DNA from: Daphnia carinata
Taxonomy: Eukaryota > Arthropoda > Branchiopoda > Diplostraca > Daphniidae
Assembly: GCF_022539665.2 (NCBI RefSeq)
Contig: NC_081334.1
Coordinates: 7,782,424-7,846,423 of the forward strand
Direction of reading: 5' to 3'
DNA: 64,000 nucleotides
The notes under the pieces were generated by a model. That model did not search any database and was not told where the DNA came from. It saw nothing but the letters and a program-made list of their open reading frames with translations. Position 1 is the stretch's first letter; every line of letters begins with the position of its first letter. This document shows positions 1 through 11,427 of the stretch, one piece after another. Made by a program: the position numbers and the translations under genes.

Positions 1-546
1 AAACAGACTGAAAGAATCTTATTCGATCTTGAATGCGTTCGTTTAAAAAATAAAAGATCTGTTCCAAATTCAATGTTTCTAACTTTATTTTAAGGTAAGA
101 CATGGGAATTCCATTCGCGATTTCACAGTTTCATTTACGACCTCATATATCTCGTTAATAGCTCTAACTTGTATGTAGTGCTATTTAAAACCTTTATTGC
201 TATTAATGATATTGCTTTGGCCACTTTAAAGCACAGGTTAAAAAAAACGGATATGAAAAGAATCGAACTTTAGCGTAACAAAAGCTGGAATAAAGATGGG
301 GTAGATCAGAAAGGTGAGTTATCGTCTGCAATGCATGGTTAGTTGAGAAATTGTATCGTTCTATCTAATGGAGAACTGTAGTGCAATAAAGTGAGAAAAA
401 ATTATCTAAAATAGAGATGATATTTGTGTAATTGCAATTGGAGAAAAAGAATCGAAGCTGGAGGGAATGCTATACTATCCAAAACCCAAAATTGTTCCGC
501 GCATTTTTTTTTAACTGGCCTGTTCCGTTCAAATTTTCCCTGAAAA
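1..546. other. Left-edge non-coding DNA
   Basis: AT-rich sequence with no convincing coding exon. The open frames here lack plausible composition and splice context. A GGCCTGTTC at 517-525 matches the start of the VRPVRVKR-coding segment of the gene at 15713-17563, so homology to that gene may begin slightly before the relic at 547. Confidence 0.5.
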
Positions 547-663
547 ATGAAGAGGAAGCCAAACAAGGCACTGCGGAATGCCTCTTACCAGCGGAGGTTG
601 GCCAGAAGAGCGAACGAGCGGGCAGAGAGAGCTGCTTTGGCGCAAGCGATTGTGGTGGTGTAA
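547..663 (+). pseudogene. Truncated relic or microprotein copy of the basic-repeat membrane protein
   Basis: An ATG-to-TAA frame of 38 codons encodes a basic helix closely matching the repeat of the gene at 15713-17563: here NKALRNASYQRRLARRA then ERAERAAL, there NKALWNKSYQRRLARRA then ERAERSAL. A stop codon lies directly before the ATG in frame. The transmembrane segment and the acidic linker of the parent are absent. The similarity continues past the stop: TTGAGCATTT and GTAAGTCAAAATTCT at 673-745 correspond to the 3' flank of the parent at about 17975-18045. This suggests a duplicated and truncated gene copy rather than chance. It could be a dead relic, a surviving microprotein, or one exon of a gene I cannot reconstruct. 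Confidence 0.6.
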
Positions 664-2300
664 ACGGATCGTTGAGCATTTTGTCTTTCCCTTTTTACCC
701 CCAAATAATCACAGTAGAGCTTGTAAGTCAAAATTCTCATATCTTTCTGTTCAATCTTGTAAATTTTCACTCGTCAAAATTCCTTGTGCTTCCATCTCAG
801 TTCGATTTCGTGGATATTTACTTGTCAAAATGTTACAGCCAGTGTTACAGCCACAAGCAGCTGTAGTCACAGTATAACTTTAACATTCACGTTTCCATTA
901 GCGTAAGGAATAACGAATTATTATACTTCAAGTCTTTATACCTCGTCGCTGTATTCCAAAGGAATACAGGAAGGATGACCAAAAATCCATGATGGCCGCT
1001 CCTGCTTCTTTTCCTGCTATCACCTTTCTTTCATGGCCCAACCTCCGCATCGAAGGGTTAGCCTACCTTTTGAGCTAAGTGTCACTACGACACTTGTGAC
1101 GCTCTGGAGCAGTTCAGTTTCTGCTACTGTCAGCTTCTTTGGTTGCAAAAATAAATGTGGGCATGTACAGTCGTCAAACAAACTATTTTGCCTTCAGTTA
1201 CAAATTGCTGTAGAAAGGCATGTTTGGAATTATCCCTAAGATGTTTGGGTGGCTCGTCTATTGAGCAACTCTCTGAACATGCTAACAACGGTTACCAGTT
1301 ACGACATCATTTTCAATTTCTTTCACGTTTTGAATGGTCGCATTGTGTGCTTGAAAATAGGGTAGGTTATATAATACGACTCCAAAATTCCGCAGTTGCA
1401 CTGCAAGGACAGAGGTAATGTGGGTGATCATTTCACGCAGGATTGGGGTTCAAGTAAGTAGCAGCCGTGGGACAGGAAGCTATTTGGAATATTTTTCAAA
1501 TGGCATGACGTTTAATGGGTTTTCTTTTCATGACTTTCCGTAGATTTTACATACGTAAATACACAATACTTGGAGGATAGGTTAGCACTTGCTGCTTAGA
1601 GAGGCTAAGTTTGAAAAAAACGCCCATTTGCCCGCAGGCTATTGAAGTTTCAGCCGGACAGTATGAACGATATACATGTCTGAGATTCACTGGTGGATGG
1701 ATTGTTATTTTGCCACCTTAAGCATTTAAAATTTTTCTTTTGATTTAACGTTTTTTAAATACAATGTATAGAAACAAGTTGTGGGAAATGGTTTGCAGCT
1801 GTTGATTCTTAGCGATTCGTCATGGCTCGTTCAGGTTTCAACGTGAACGACAATTTGTCACGATAAACTGGACGAATACAATGCACGTCGACGACAAATA
1901 TTTCAGACTTGGTGCCATCATTGCCCATCCGAAGAAAGTGGGCTTCTGTGTATTTTTACCCAGATGAGAAAGTTTTCTCCTTCATGGCCCTACACCGGAC
2001 AATGTTTGTTGAAGCGTCCCTACTTTGTTGCATCGGAAATTTGGCTACACTTTGATGCGCTAACCGAGAAAGTCAATCAAGCAAGCGCGTCACCGATTAC
2101 AATAGTCGAATCTTATTTTAAAAAACTGGAGAAATTAAACAAGTTTAGTGTTTCATTTTCCCTTTCTTGTGTTTCAACATCTTTCTCCCTTTCACCGTTT
2201 CTTACAGATTAATGACATCATTGTGCCAAACGTTGAAGAATCGATGGGAAGAATAGACTTTATCGCTGGATAGAAATCTTTTTTTTTTTTTTTAGAGGAA
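664..2300. other. Non-coding stretch upstream of the secreted-protein cluster
   Basis: The first 100-200 bases resemble the 3' flank of the repeat gene at 15.7-17.6 kb. I see nothing I can assign in the rest: the open frames at 1033-1418 and 1964-2212 have no family signature and no splice logic. A 13-T run lies at about 2281-2293 just before the first promoter. Confidence 0.45.
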
Positions 2301-2340
2301 TATATAAAATCTTGGTGACATCCAGAATAGTCATCAGATC
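2301..2340 (+). promoter_or_regulatory. Core promoter of member 1 (TATA plus initiator)
   Basis: TATATAAAAT at 2301-2310 is followed 35 bp later by TCAGAT (A at about 2336), the usual arthropod TATA-to-initiator distance. The start codon is at 2374, giving a predicted 5' leader of about 38 nt. Confidence 0.6.
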
Positions 2341-2373
2341 TTCCTTGAACACCGTCACGAGCAGTAACATATC

Positions 2374-3352
2374 ATGAAGCTGCTGAGCATTTTCGCTTTT
2401 TGCATCGGTAAATTTTTCCCGACGATTTAAATTTCAATACATAAACAAAGCTAAAGACCTAACAAACGCTTTTACAGTTGCCGTTAACGCTGCCGACAAC
2501 TCGACGTTATCGGAGAGCGATGAAGCCCTTCGCGTAAGTATTGCACCCCAATCTCACACGAATTATGAACGCAAGATGTAAATCGTTGACATATTCCAGG
2601 TGAAACGAGGTTGGTTAAAAGGTAGCTATGGTAGCACCTCTACTGCTCCAGTAGTTACATACTACGGACCTCCTCCAGGTATTGCGTAACACACAAAGAA
2701 TGAAAGCAATTTTAACTTGACAGCTGAATTTTCCATAACTCAAAAGGAGCTGCTCAAGCGGCAGCTGCTGCGCAGGCGGCCCAAGCGGCCCAATATGCTG
2801 CTCATGCAGCTCAGCAGGTAACATCAAAGGCCCACAGTCTATTCAACAGAAGAATTTATAAAAATTAAAACATTCACATGCAAAATATTCTTTTAAATTG
2901 CTATTAAACTTGATGAATATCTAGGCCGTTCAAGCTGCTGCCGCCGCTGCCCAAGCTGCTCAACAAGCAGCCAGCCAGGTATATCTAAGAAATTTCGATA
3001 CTAAACTTATTCCCTGAATTAACTTAACCACTCAATGTTAGGCTGCCGCAGCTGCCCAGGCCGCACAAGCAGCTCAGGCTGCCACCGCTGCTGACATAGC
3101 GCAAGCCGCACAGATTGCCAGCGCAGCTCAAGCGGCTGCTTCTCAGGCGGTCCAAGCTGCTCAAGCGGTTCAGGCAGCCCAGGCAGCGACTGCCGCTCAA
3201 GCTGCCCAGGCGGCGTCCGCTGCTCAAGCTGCCCAGGTAAGAGACGCAAACACGTATGAAGAGAAATCGAAATTGACTATCTCTCATGATCCTTATAAAA
3301 GGCGGCGACCGCAGCGCAAGTTGCCCAAGCAGCCTACAATTATGGGAAGTAA
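2374..3352 (+). CDS. Secreted Ala/Gln-rich protein, family member 1
   Basis: Seven exons: 2374-2407, 2478-2533, 2600-2678, 2747-2817, 2925-2978, 3042-3236, 3302-3352; 179 aa. Exon 1 plus the start of exon 2 encode a signal peptide (MKLLSIFAFC, then VAVNA). Exon 2 gives an acidic propeptide ending in Arg, and exon 3 opens VKRG, making a furin site RVKR about residue 30-33. The mature chain has a short TAPVVTYYGPPPG segment and then almost pure Ala with Gln every few residues, split over four phase-compatible exons, ending AYNYGK. It has no Gly-Gly-Tyr repeats and no terminal cysteines. A secreted helical structural protein is the likely role, by composition only. Every exon junction has GT-AG sites. 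Confidence 0.8.
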
Positions 3353-4456
3353 ACAAACGGAGAACGAAGACCGAACACAAAGTTAGGACAGTGCAGATGT
3401 ACCTATTACAATTCAACCCAATCCCATACTGCATGGCCAATGGCGGCATTCTTGCATAATTGCTCACTCAATTTTATCTCAATAACCATTTCTCACAAAC
3501 TACTCGTGTCTGTTGGAATTTTCCACATCCAAATCCTGCAATACAATTTTTAAAAAAATTAATTGATGACTGAAAGCTCATTTTAGAACGTTACAATGGC
3601 AGAGATAAGCCTGCGTGAAACGCACTAAAATTCACCAAAAGATCAAGGCATCCTCGTATACTTTTTTCAAATGAACGCTCAAGAAATTCCTCCTGTTACG
3701 CCTCCGTATGAAAGACCATGCCACAACAGAGCCATAACCCAATCTTTTAGCGTAAGAAAAATAATTGGCAGAAGTAAAACACGCAACGGCAAAGTAAACA
3801 AGTTTTAACTGAATAAACCTCTAAATGGTATTGAAGCTACAAAAGAATACAGATGAATATGAAATACTGAAGTGGGAGTTACCTAAAACAAGCTTTGTCT
3901 AAAACAAAGCCAAGCCGATTCAATTGTTTTTATTTACTATTTTCCATCCGTATTCTTTTAAACCCTCAATCGTTACACGGACAACGGTTGTATAGTGCAT
4001 TTAAAAACTAATTCCCTATCCGTAACTTAGCCGTCTAGTGAAGAAAACTAGTCCAACCAGATCACCCAATCATCAACAATGTATCGACTTTTCCTTAATT
4101 AAAATTGCAGCTAAACTGAAATGTGGAGTGGTATCGTTTGAAGAAAAATCTTAAACTTTCTCCGTGGTAACGAATACACATTATAATGAAATAAGACATA
4201 GCAGAGCAGGGAGGCGCTAGCTGGAACTCCACCCACTATTACCGTGAATATTTGAAAGATCTTATTGTCGATCTGCTCGTCGTGTGGGCGGAAAAGAAAG
4301 TTTGTCTCCATAAAAAAAAATCAATTTCATCTTCTTTCTCCAAAATTGGAAACCGGGTAACACAAGAATTTATGAAACGACGACTTTGCTCTCACTTATC
4401 TTCAGCAACAATAGCAATATAGAATAAAGGAAGCTCCAAAAGTCTTCCCACTTGTC

Positions 4457-4490
4457 TATAAAACACTTCTCCAACGGCGGAACGGTGAAC
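4457..4490 (+). promoter_or_regulatory. Core promoter of member 2
   Basis: TATAAAA at 4457-4463; the start codon is 82 nt downstream at 4539. No perfect TCAGT lies 30-35 bp away; ACAGAC at about 4488 is the nearest initiator-like match. Confidence 0.5.
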
Positions 4491-4538
4491 AGACTCTTCC
4501 CCATCGTCAGCAGCTTAACAGCCAAGAGACCCTGGAAA

Positions 4539-5846
4539 ATGCAAAATATGGTGCAATTTATCTCTTTTCTAGTTATACTTGGTAAGTTTTCATACAGAGT
4601 ACCTCGTTATTTCAACATTTCTAATCGCCATTTTACAAAGTCGCTGCATCGTCGCTAGGCGATGTACAGAATGTTCCTGCCGATACGATCCGAGTAAGTT
4701 ACAAAGACGACCCTATCGACGCTAAATTTCAATAATAACACTCCATTTTTTTCAGGTAAAACGAGGTGGATACTCAGGAACAGGTGGATTTACTCAACCT
4801 ACAGTTCATTATGCTCCTGCTCCGGGTATGTTTCAGCTCCATAATTATTGCCATCCTGTAACTAAACCACAGCCAAACTTTTAAAATTAAGACTTCTCGT
4901 AAAATAACTATAAAAATCCCTTTACTTTTCCGTGATACACAGGTGCAGCAGCAGCTGCAGCGGCCGCAGCGGCTGCCCAGCAAGCCACGCAGGCTGTACA
5001 AGCCGTTAACACTGTAATTGATTTTAATTGCAAATGCGCTCATTATTTAACATAATCTTCGTTTGTATCAACAAGGTTACGAGTGGAGTAACACAAGCAG
5101 CCCAAGCAGCGTCAAATTCATTGTACCAGGTAATGAACTGTTAACGAGGATAAAGCATCATGTTCATAAACCAATTCGTGCTAGGCGAAAGCTGCCGCAC
5201 AAGCTGCTCAAGCTAACCAGGCAAGATTGCAATCTATTCTACAAGACATTGCCGCTGCAGCCAAGGCGGCACAGTATGCAGGTACTAAAAGAAAAAATGA
5301 ATTGAAGCATAGAATTGCTTTAATGTAGTGATAATATATGTTACATACCAAAATAGCAAAAGCTGCTTTGCAGGGAGCCGATGCCATAGCAGCCGCTCAG
5401 GCAGCGGCCGCTGTCAGTGCTGGGGCAGGTAAATATTAATATTTTCAGCCACTCGTAAGTCGTTGCATGATGAGCATATTAACGTTTCATCCTTTTTGCA
5501 TTAACAGCCGTATCCGCCGCGAATTCCGCCCAACAGGTAAATCTAAAGCTAAAGAACATTTTGTAGTTAAACGCACGTATTTAAATGGCACTTTTGTGGC
5601 ACCCCATTGTAGTCGACATACACTAAATTAGTTGAGGCTAATAAGGTATTTTAATGAGTGAAAAATATTTTAGACAAATTTAATATAGCACACCTAACGG
5701 TTTCTTCGTATACTAAAACGATACAGGCTGCAAAGATCGCCCAGGCATCCCAAGCTGCTCAAGCTGCACAGGCCGCCCAGCAAGCTGCACAAGCTGCAAA
5801 AGTGGCAGCTGCCCTCAGCAGTTCCAAAGGCTACCGAACTTATTAG
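4539..5846 (+). CDS. Secreted Ala/Gln-rich protein, family member 2
   Basis: Nine exons: 4539-4581, 4641-4693, 4756-4825, 4943-5013, 5076-5129, 5185-5281, 5357-5428, 5508-5536, 5727-5846; 202 aa. The signal peptide (MQNMVQFISFLVIL, then VAAS) is followed by a propeptide ending DTIR, and exon 3 opens VKRGGYSG, giving the furin site RVKR. The mature chain starts with a Gly/Thr/Tyr segment and continues as Ala/Gln repeats with some Lys and Ser, ending SSKGYRTY. It is the closest relative of member 1 in exon layout. The donor after 5013 (ACT then GTAATT) is the weakest junction. AATAAA at 5999-6004 is a good polyadenylation signal. Role inferred as an extracellular structural protein. Confidence 0.78.
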
Positions 5847-6573
5847 AAAGATCGCTTAGTAGAAGAAAACAATTATAAGAAACCAACTTTCTTTTGCACT
5901 GTACCTCCAAACAATATAAGCTTTTATTCTGCTGCAAAATACTCGATATTTGTATATTGCTAACCATGATCACTAGTGTCTCCAAAAGTCCTAAAATCAA
6001 TAAACAATGCTTTCAGAAAAAGAAACTCGAGAATTGATTCTTTTGCCCATCATTCAATTGCAAACAAACAAACAATGCAAAACGTAGTAACTGATTATGG
6101 CACTTTGATAAAAATATAATTGCAAACTTGCATGATTTGTAAACAAATATTTATGGGTGCATTAAGGCAGAAACTCGTCAGCCACTATGAGCACTAAACT
6201 CTAATACCAAATACCCTTAAGTTAACAAAACCATCAATGACGAGATGTAGGAGATGGATACATGGACGAGATAGGAACATGAAACGCAGTACGGATTTCT
6301 CACAAGACACAAGATTCGGTGAAGAAAATCAACTCTTGAAATCCGAACGTTCGTCCCTAGCCACCATGCAAATTAGGTCAAATGTTCTGATGATGGAAGA
6401 TTGCCCTATTTACTACCTAAGCTTTTGAACTGAAATCAACGAATAGGATGTCACTGGAATAACAAAACTCGTGAACAAATGGAGGAGAAAATGCTATAGT
6501 TTGTCACGACTGTAACAAAACAATCACGTCACAGCCTTTGAAAGAAGAAATTTCTCTTCGTATAGACCAAAAC
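5847..6573. other. 3' UTR of member 2 and intergenic DNA
   Basis: Holds the member 2 polyadenylation signal (AATAAA 5999-6004). The small open frames here show no family features. The sequence is AT-rich without other recognisable elements. Confidence 0.5.
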
Positions 6574-6609
6574 TATAAAATCCAACAGTAGAACTCACAG
6601 CTTTCAGTT
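6574..6609 (+). promoter_or_regulatory. Core promoter of member 3
   Basis: TATAAAA at 6574-6580, with TCAGTT at 6604-6609 placing the initiator A 32 bp downstream. The start codon is at 6628. Confidence 0.62.
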
Positions 6610-6627
6610 CCAATTAGAATCCTCATC

Positions 6628-7206
6628 ATGTCTCACCCTACAATGAGTAAGTATCTTTACCAACATTCCAATAATCAGTTTAAATCACATTGCACACTCA
6701 CTACGAGAAAATGTAACTCTGTACCTCTTCCTCCATAGTTTGTCTACTGCTAGCTGCAATTACTCTGCTGAACCAACATGTCTACTCGCAGCGAGGCCCC
6801 GACTTTGATCTACACCACAGAGTAAAATAGTAATAATAATAAAATAAACTCAAAACCAACTTGCAGTGTATCTTTCCAGGTCAGAAGAGGCGATTTTTAC
6901 GGACCCAACGGCCTGGGAGCTGGAAATGGCGGTTTGGGTGGCTACGGGGGTACCTACGGTGGCCTGGGCTTGACTGGAAGTTCGTTTAACCCCGTGCTAT
7001 TCCAAGGAGCTGCAGTAGCTGGAGGTTTCGCCAAAGAAGCTTACAATGCCAATCAGGCTTCCTTAGCATCTGCAGATGGGCTGTTGAGTGGTGGATCGTT
7101 CGGAGTTGGATATTACGCTGGAGCCATCGCCAACGCAGCGGCTGCAGGTGCAGCAGCTGGCAACAAACATAAAGGAGGGTCGTCATTGTCGTACGGCCGT
7201 CGTTAA
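6628..7206 (+). CDS. Secreted Gly-rich protein, family member 3
   Basis: Three exons: 6628-6646, 6739-6821, 6880-7206; 142 aa. The signal peptide includes MICLLLAAITLLNQHVYS. The propeptide ends LHHR and exon 3 opens VRRGDFYG, so the furin site RVRR spans the phase-0 intron exactly as in the other members. The mature chain of about 108 aa begins with Gly-Gly-Tyr-Gly repeats, continues through a Gly/Ala/Asn/Ser middle, and ends GGSSLSYGRR. It shares the YGR-type C-terminus with members 4 and 5 but is otherwise divergent from them. No Ala-Gln repeat is present. The upstream Met is used for the start; Met6 is a possible alternative. Confidence 0.8.
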
Positions 7207-8177
7207 ATTGGACTGAGCATTTCTGTATCGATAGCACAACTATGACCTATTGCAATCAATAACCTCTGCATAATGTAACACACGGTTAAAATCAAATATA
7301 CTTTTAATTACTATGAAAAGAAGAATGTCTTGTCTAAGTTTACGTAAATTTTTTTTGAAAATCATCAAGTATAGCCTATTCATGAATTTCAGCAAAGGAA
7401 TACTGGAAAATCTTATTTAATTCCAATACCTTTAGATGCAAAAAATTGTGATACGATACAAAGCCAATAATTAGAATATCCAAACACTAATAACAAATTT
7501 AAAGAAGAGATACACTTACTTGCTTTCTTTGACTGTACACATCCATCCAGATACAAAGCTTTGATCCAACTGGATAATTCGAAACGTTTTCTTGTCAGCA
7601 GTCTGTTCTCAAAATTTTAATAATGTAGAGCTTTCTTACCCTATCTTAGTTTTGTGTAGGGAAGGGAACGATTCGTCATGTCGAAAAATCCGATGCCACA
7701 TGTTTACTCACCCATCCCCTTGCTAGGTTTCTCACTGATAATTGTTCAAAAGACGAAAGAAAGGACGTTTTTTTCTTTTGGGAAAAGGTTTTATATTGGT
7801 TGAAAATCTTATCCTTCATCTCGTCACTTGGGTAAACATGTTTGAGCCTGTTTTTAATATTTGCATATATCATGCAAAACGCGCGAATAAAAGACAACAA
7901 AATACCCCATTAACGAGGTTGCTAAATCCTCTTAAAATGCAAATAAATACCATGTTTTAATTGTAGTTAATTAAACGTTTAACTAGATTTAGATTTGACG
8001 GATTCACCAGCAAGAAAAGAAAAGCTTTGGCGGCTTTGTTTTCTAACAGACAATGAGAAGTCTGATGTTTTCAATGGTGTCATCCAATTCAATTGTGTGC
8101 TAGTGATCTAGTTATCTTCTCCTTTTTCCATTTGCTTACAATATGGAAAGTCAATTCTGAAGAAGACCACGGGACAT
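7207..8177. other. Intergenic DNA between members 3 and 4
   Basis: AT-rich with no supported gene. The open frames on both strands at 7676-7960 overlap and lack splice or family signals. No repeat or RNA gene recognised. Confidence 0.5.
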
Positions 8178-8255
8178 GACGTCATCGATTCACGATCTTG
8201 ACGAAATCACGAAAGTGAAAACTCGAAAAAACTTTTTCCTCTCCTACTATAAGTA
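8178..8255 (+). promoter_or_regulatory. Promoter of member 4 with CRE-like palindrome
   Basis: TGACGTCA, a perfect 8-bp CRE-type palindrome, lies at 8178-8185. A GAAAGTGAAA motif follows at about 8212, and TATAAG at 8248-8253. A very similar GGAAAGTGAAA lies about 31 bp before the TATA box of member 5. The start codon is at 8312. Confidence 0.5.
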
Positions 8256-8311
8256 GACATTTGAGTTTGCAATTTGTGTATCATTTCCCAATCAGACATT
8301 AGATCACAACC

Positions 8312-8859
8312 ATGACTAGCCCAACTGCTTTAACCAGCTTTTTCCTTGGTAATGATTTATTATCAAAAATTCATCAACGTCAAGCGATTTAACTTTCATT
8401 ATTTTTGACGCAATTAGTTATGATGGTCGTTGCAGTATTCAGCATCCCGATCGACAATGAGCAACGTGTTCTCCACCGTGTAAGTTAACTAACCAAAATC
8501 CATTAACACACAACCACTGGACAACCAAAAACCGAAAAACGTGTCTGTTTTAGGTTCGTCGTGGACGTGGTTATCACGGTTCGTTGGGCGGTATTTCGAC
8601 CGTGGTTGACGGAAGTTCCGTTCAAGCTGTTAGTACCGGAGGCAACACATTCGTCAGCGGATTCCAGGCCAGCCAGAACTTCTTGTCTTCCGCCGGTGGT
8701 GGAAATTATCTCGGACAACAAGGCGGACAACAAGCGGCCGCTTGGGCTGCAGGAGGAGCAGCAGCCGCTGGATTTGGGTACAACTCAGTTGCTAGCTCGG
8801 GTGCTGGATACCCGTCCAACGTAGCTGGTTACCAAGGATTCCCTAGTTATGGCCGTTAA
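8312..8859 (+). CDS. Secreted Gly/Ala-rich protein, family member 4
   Basis: Three exons: 8312-8348, 8418-8479, 8554-8859; 134 aa. A signal peptide (TALTSFFLVMMVVAVFS) precedes a short propeptide ending VLHR; exon 3 opens VRRGRGYHG, giving a furin site RVRR at the exon junction. The 101-residue mature chain has a conserved block with member 5 (FVSGFQASQNFLSSAGGGNY), an Ala/Gly stretch and a shared end GYPSNVAGY then FPSYGR. Low charge, Gly/Ala/Ser/Tyr composition and no cysteine suggest a small cuticle-like or fibre-associated structural protein. AATAAA at 8880-8885 is the polyadenylation signal. Confidence 0.82.
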
Positions 8860-9502
8860 ATAACCATTTTTTCAAAACAAATAAATAAAAAAACAAACGT
8901 TACACTGTACACCGCTTTTTTTAATGGAATGTATATGTATTCCGGGCATCAAAATTGGAAATACACGACCCAAGATATGAATATTATTTGTCATCTTAAA
9001 AATTCACAACAAATAAAACTGTGGCCCTATAGGAGATAAAGTTTATTAACAAATTTCGCGTTTTGACGTAGTGAATACGGAAATAGAAGATAAATCGGTA
9101 GACGCTGAGAGCTGAAATGAAAGTTTACTGCGAGCTACTTCAAATACGACGACGTTTGTCAAATCACGAACTAGTTAATGTATTCAAAAACGAAAAATTT
9201 AAAACTTTTCCACTTTCCACTAGAAGTTTGTTAACCGTATGGTGCTATACAATTAATACATTTAAACCCACAGAAAAACGTAAGTACTCGAAGTCAGTCT
9301 ACGTACATTTTTTTTTTTTGCAGTTTTCGGTTGATGGATTTCGAGAAGGAGAGTTTTTCCGATTTTTTTCAAAAGGCAGACCTGCTACCCGTTAATTTCA
9401 TTCGTCTCGGAGTGTTATGTAGCTCAATTCTTAAAGAAACATGAATCGAACAATCAGGGTGAATACATAAAAGGAAAGTGAAACCTATGAGTGGCCTGCC
9501 CC

Positions 9503-9508
9503 TATAAA
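9503..9508 (+). promoter_or_regulatory. TATA box of member 5
   Basis: TATAAA 71 bp before the start codon at 9574. A GGAAAGTGAAAC motif lies just upstream (about 9472-9483), matching a motif at a similar distance before member 4. Confidence 0.55.
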
Positions 9509-9573
9509 TGGAGGCAAATGAGCTGCTGTAAGTTCACAAACACTCTCGATTCGACAGACAACAGTTTAACAAA

Positions 9574-10103
9574 ATGAAACGCTCTATCATTCTGCTTGGT
9601 AACCTAATATAAATAATTCTTTAACCAACATTCAATTAAATTTAAATCATTTTTCTCATTCAAACAGCTATGATGATCGCGGTTGCGATGAGCGTCCCGA
9701 CTAGCGACGACCAATCTGAACATGTGCTCCATCGCGTAAGTTAATATTTCACCCATTAAAACGAAAACTAAAACATCGTTACGTGTGGATCCTTTAGGTT
9801 CGTCGTGGACGTGGTTACCACGGTTCTTTGAAGGGCGTTAACGTCATCGTTGATGGTATCGCATTGAAGGCCGTCAGCACTGGAGCCAATAACTTCGTTA
9901 GCGGATACCAAGCCAGTCAAAATTTCTTGGCTTCAGCCGGCCATGGAAACTACCTTGCACAACAGGGTGGACTTCAAGCTGCTGCCTGGGCGGCCAGTGG
10001 AGCGGCAGCCGCTGGAAATGCGTACAACGCAGCCGCAAGCTCTGGCGCCGGATATCCGTCCAATGTAGCTGGCTACAAAGGATTCCCTAGCTATGGCCGT
10101 TAA
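9574..10103 (+). CDS. Secreted Gly/Ala-rich protein, family member 5
   Basis: Three exons: 9574-9598, 9668-9735, 9798-10103; 132 aa. It is a clear paralogue of member 4: exon 3 has exactly the same length (306 nt) and the two mature chains align without gaps, with the common block FVSGYQASQNFLASAG and the end FPSYGR. The signal peptide is MKRSIILL then AMMIAVAMS. The propeptide ends VLHR and exon 3 opens VRRGRGYHG (furin site RVRR). Signal and pro regions have diverged more than the mature part. Role as for member 4: inferred extracellular structural protein. Confidence 0.82.
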
Positions 10104-11330
10104 AAAAGACTTGTTAAACAAACACAGTTAAATAACAATCTATCCCACATCTCTGCTTCGCATTTCCGTAAAAAGCTGTTGATTTTTCTATTGATTATTT
10201 GATTATGATAAAGAATGTAGTGTACGCAACTATACCATTGTTGTGATTCTATTTACGCATTCTGACGATAGAAAATGACGTGCAAATATAATGATTAACA
10301 AGTACTCTTTGAATTACTGTCGTTTCATTTGCGTGCAGACTAACGGAAACGATCAACATTTCACCTCACAAAAGTGTGCGTGAAAATGTTCCCAATAACC
10401 TAAACTTTGAACCCTTTACCTTAACTTTGAAAGTTATGTATCTGACAACCATATCGCATCGTGGAACAAGGCTTACTACCTCTGTATCTTCGTACCTTTC
10501 CTTCATTGGAAAAAAAAAAATGATTTCCAGCTCGAACTGATTCTGTCATGGTGCGCATTACTTCCCTAAATTTAATGGGGATAAACAGAAAAGTAATTTC
10601 TTCGTAGTTAACGTTAAAACTTTTACTTACAATTCATAGCTCTTGTTCTGACTTTCATTTTTGATTCTTTGTGCTACTGGTGACAGCTTACTCGGATGAT
10701 GTAAGTAGTGAGCAGTCAACGATCAGAATTTGAAACGGCATCAATGACTTTCTCATTATGATGAATTCATCCAGCATTATCTGATGCATTGTTCCTTGCA
10801 ATGCTGTTCAGTCAGATACAAGATCGTATAAAAGTGGGCAGACGAAGCCATTCAAGTGACTTACTGTTTTTCTTTTTTTTTAAGTCTTCCATTGAACGCA
10901 CCCTAAAGAGAAAGCTCTACAGGTCTTTGTCAATGAACATCGTCAATTGAAAAGGAAAGTGAAATCGAAGACAACGCATTGAATCGACAAAATTTCTCGT
11001 TTTGCCTCAACTGGGTAATTCCATGGTCTCCAATGAAAGCCAACAAGCCGATTTACCGATGTGGGTTTGATCAATACGCATTGTAAATGTCTGAAACAAA
11101 AGAAGAATTTCTATTAGCTAATTGCGTACCTAAAACGCAAAGATCCGAAAACGCCGTGCGGATGCGAGCGGGGGTACTGCAACAAAGTGGATTTCCTCGA
11201 CAGTGAAAATGTAGATTTCCAATCTATCTGTAAACAAAATTAGCAACCTTAATCTACACAAAAAAAGCGAAACTGTGAAAAATAGTAGGGTGCTGAGAGT
11301 CGTCAACCATAGCTGCGCAATCGGTAACGA
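10104..11330. other. Intergenic DNA with an orphan promoter-like site
   Basis: About 1.2 kb without a gene. A strong TATAAAA at 10827-10833 has no family exon behind it: the next ATG at about 10934 opens a 4-codon frame. A GGAAAGTGAAA motif like those before members 4 and 5 occurs at about 10952. This may be what remains of a lost cluster member. Confidence 0.4.
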
Positions 11331-11367
11331 TATTTAAGGACAGACTTCATTCGAAAAAGGTATCAGT
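11331..11367 (+). promoter_or_regulatory. Core promoter of member 6
   Basis: TATTTAAG at 11331-11338 and TCAGT at 11363-11367, initiator A 34 bp from the TATA-type box. The start codon is at 11428. Confidence 0.62.
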
Positions 11368-11427
11368 CTTCAACAACTCATCAAGCAAAGTCACTTCTCC
11401 AGTTCGTTCTCTCTTCCATTAAGAAAA

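Noticed and set aside
432-866. 144-codon frame over the left-edge relic
   Set aside because: Wrong frame; the repeat homology is in the frame starting at 547.
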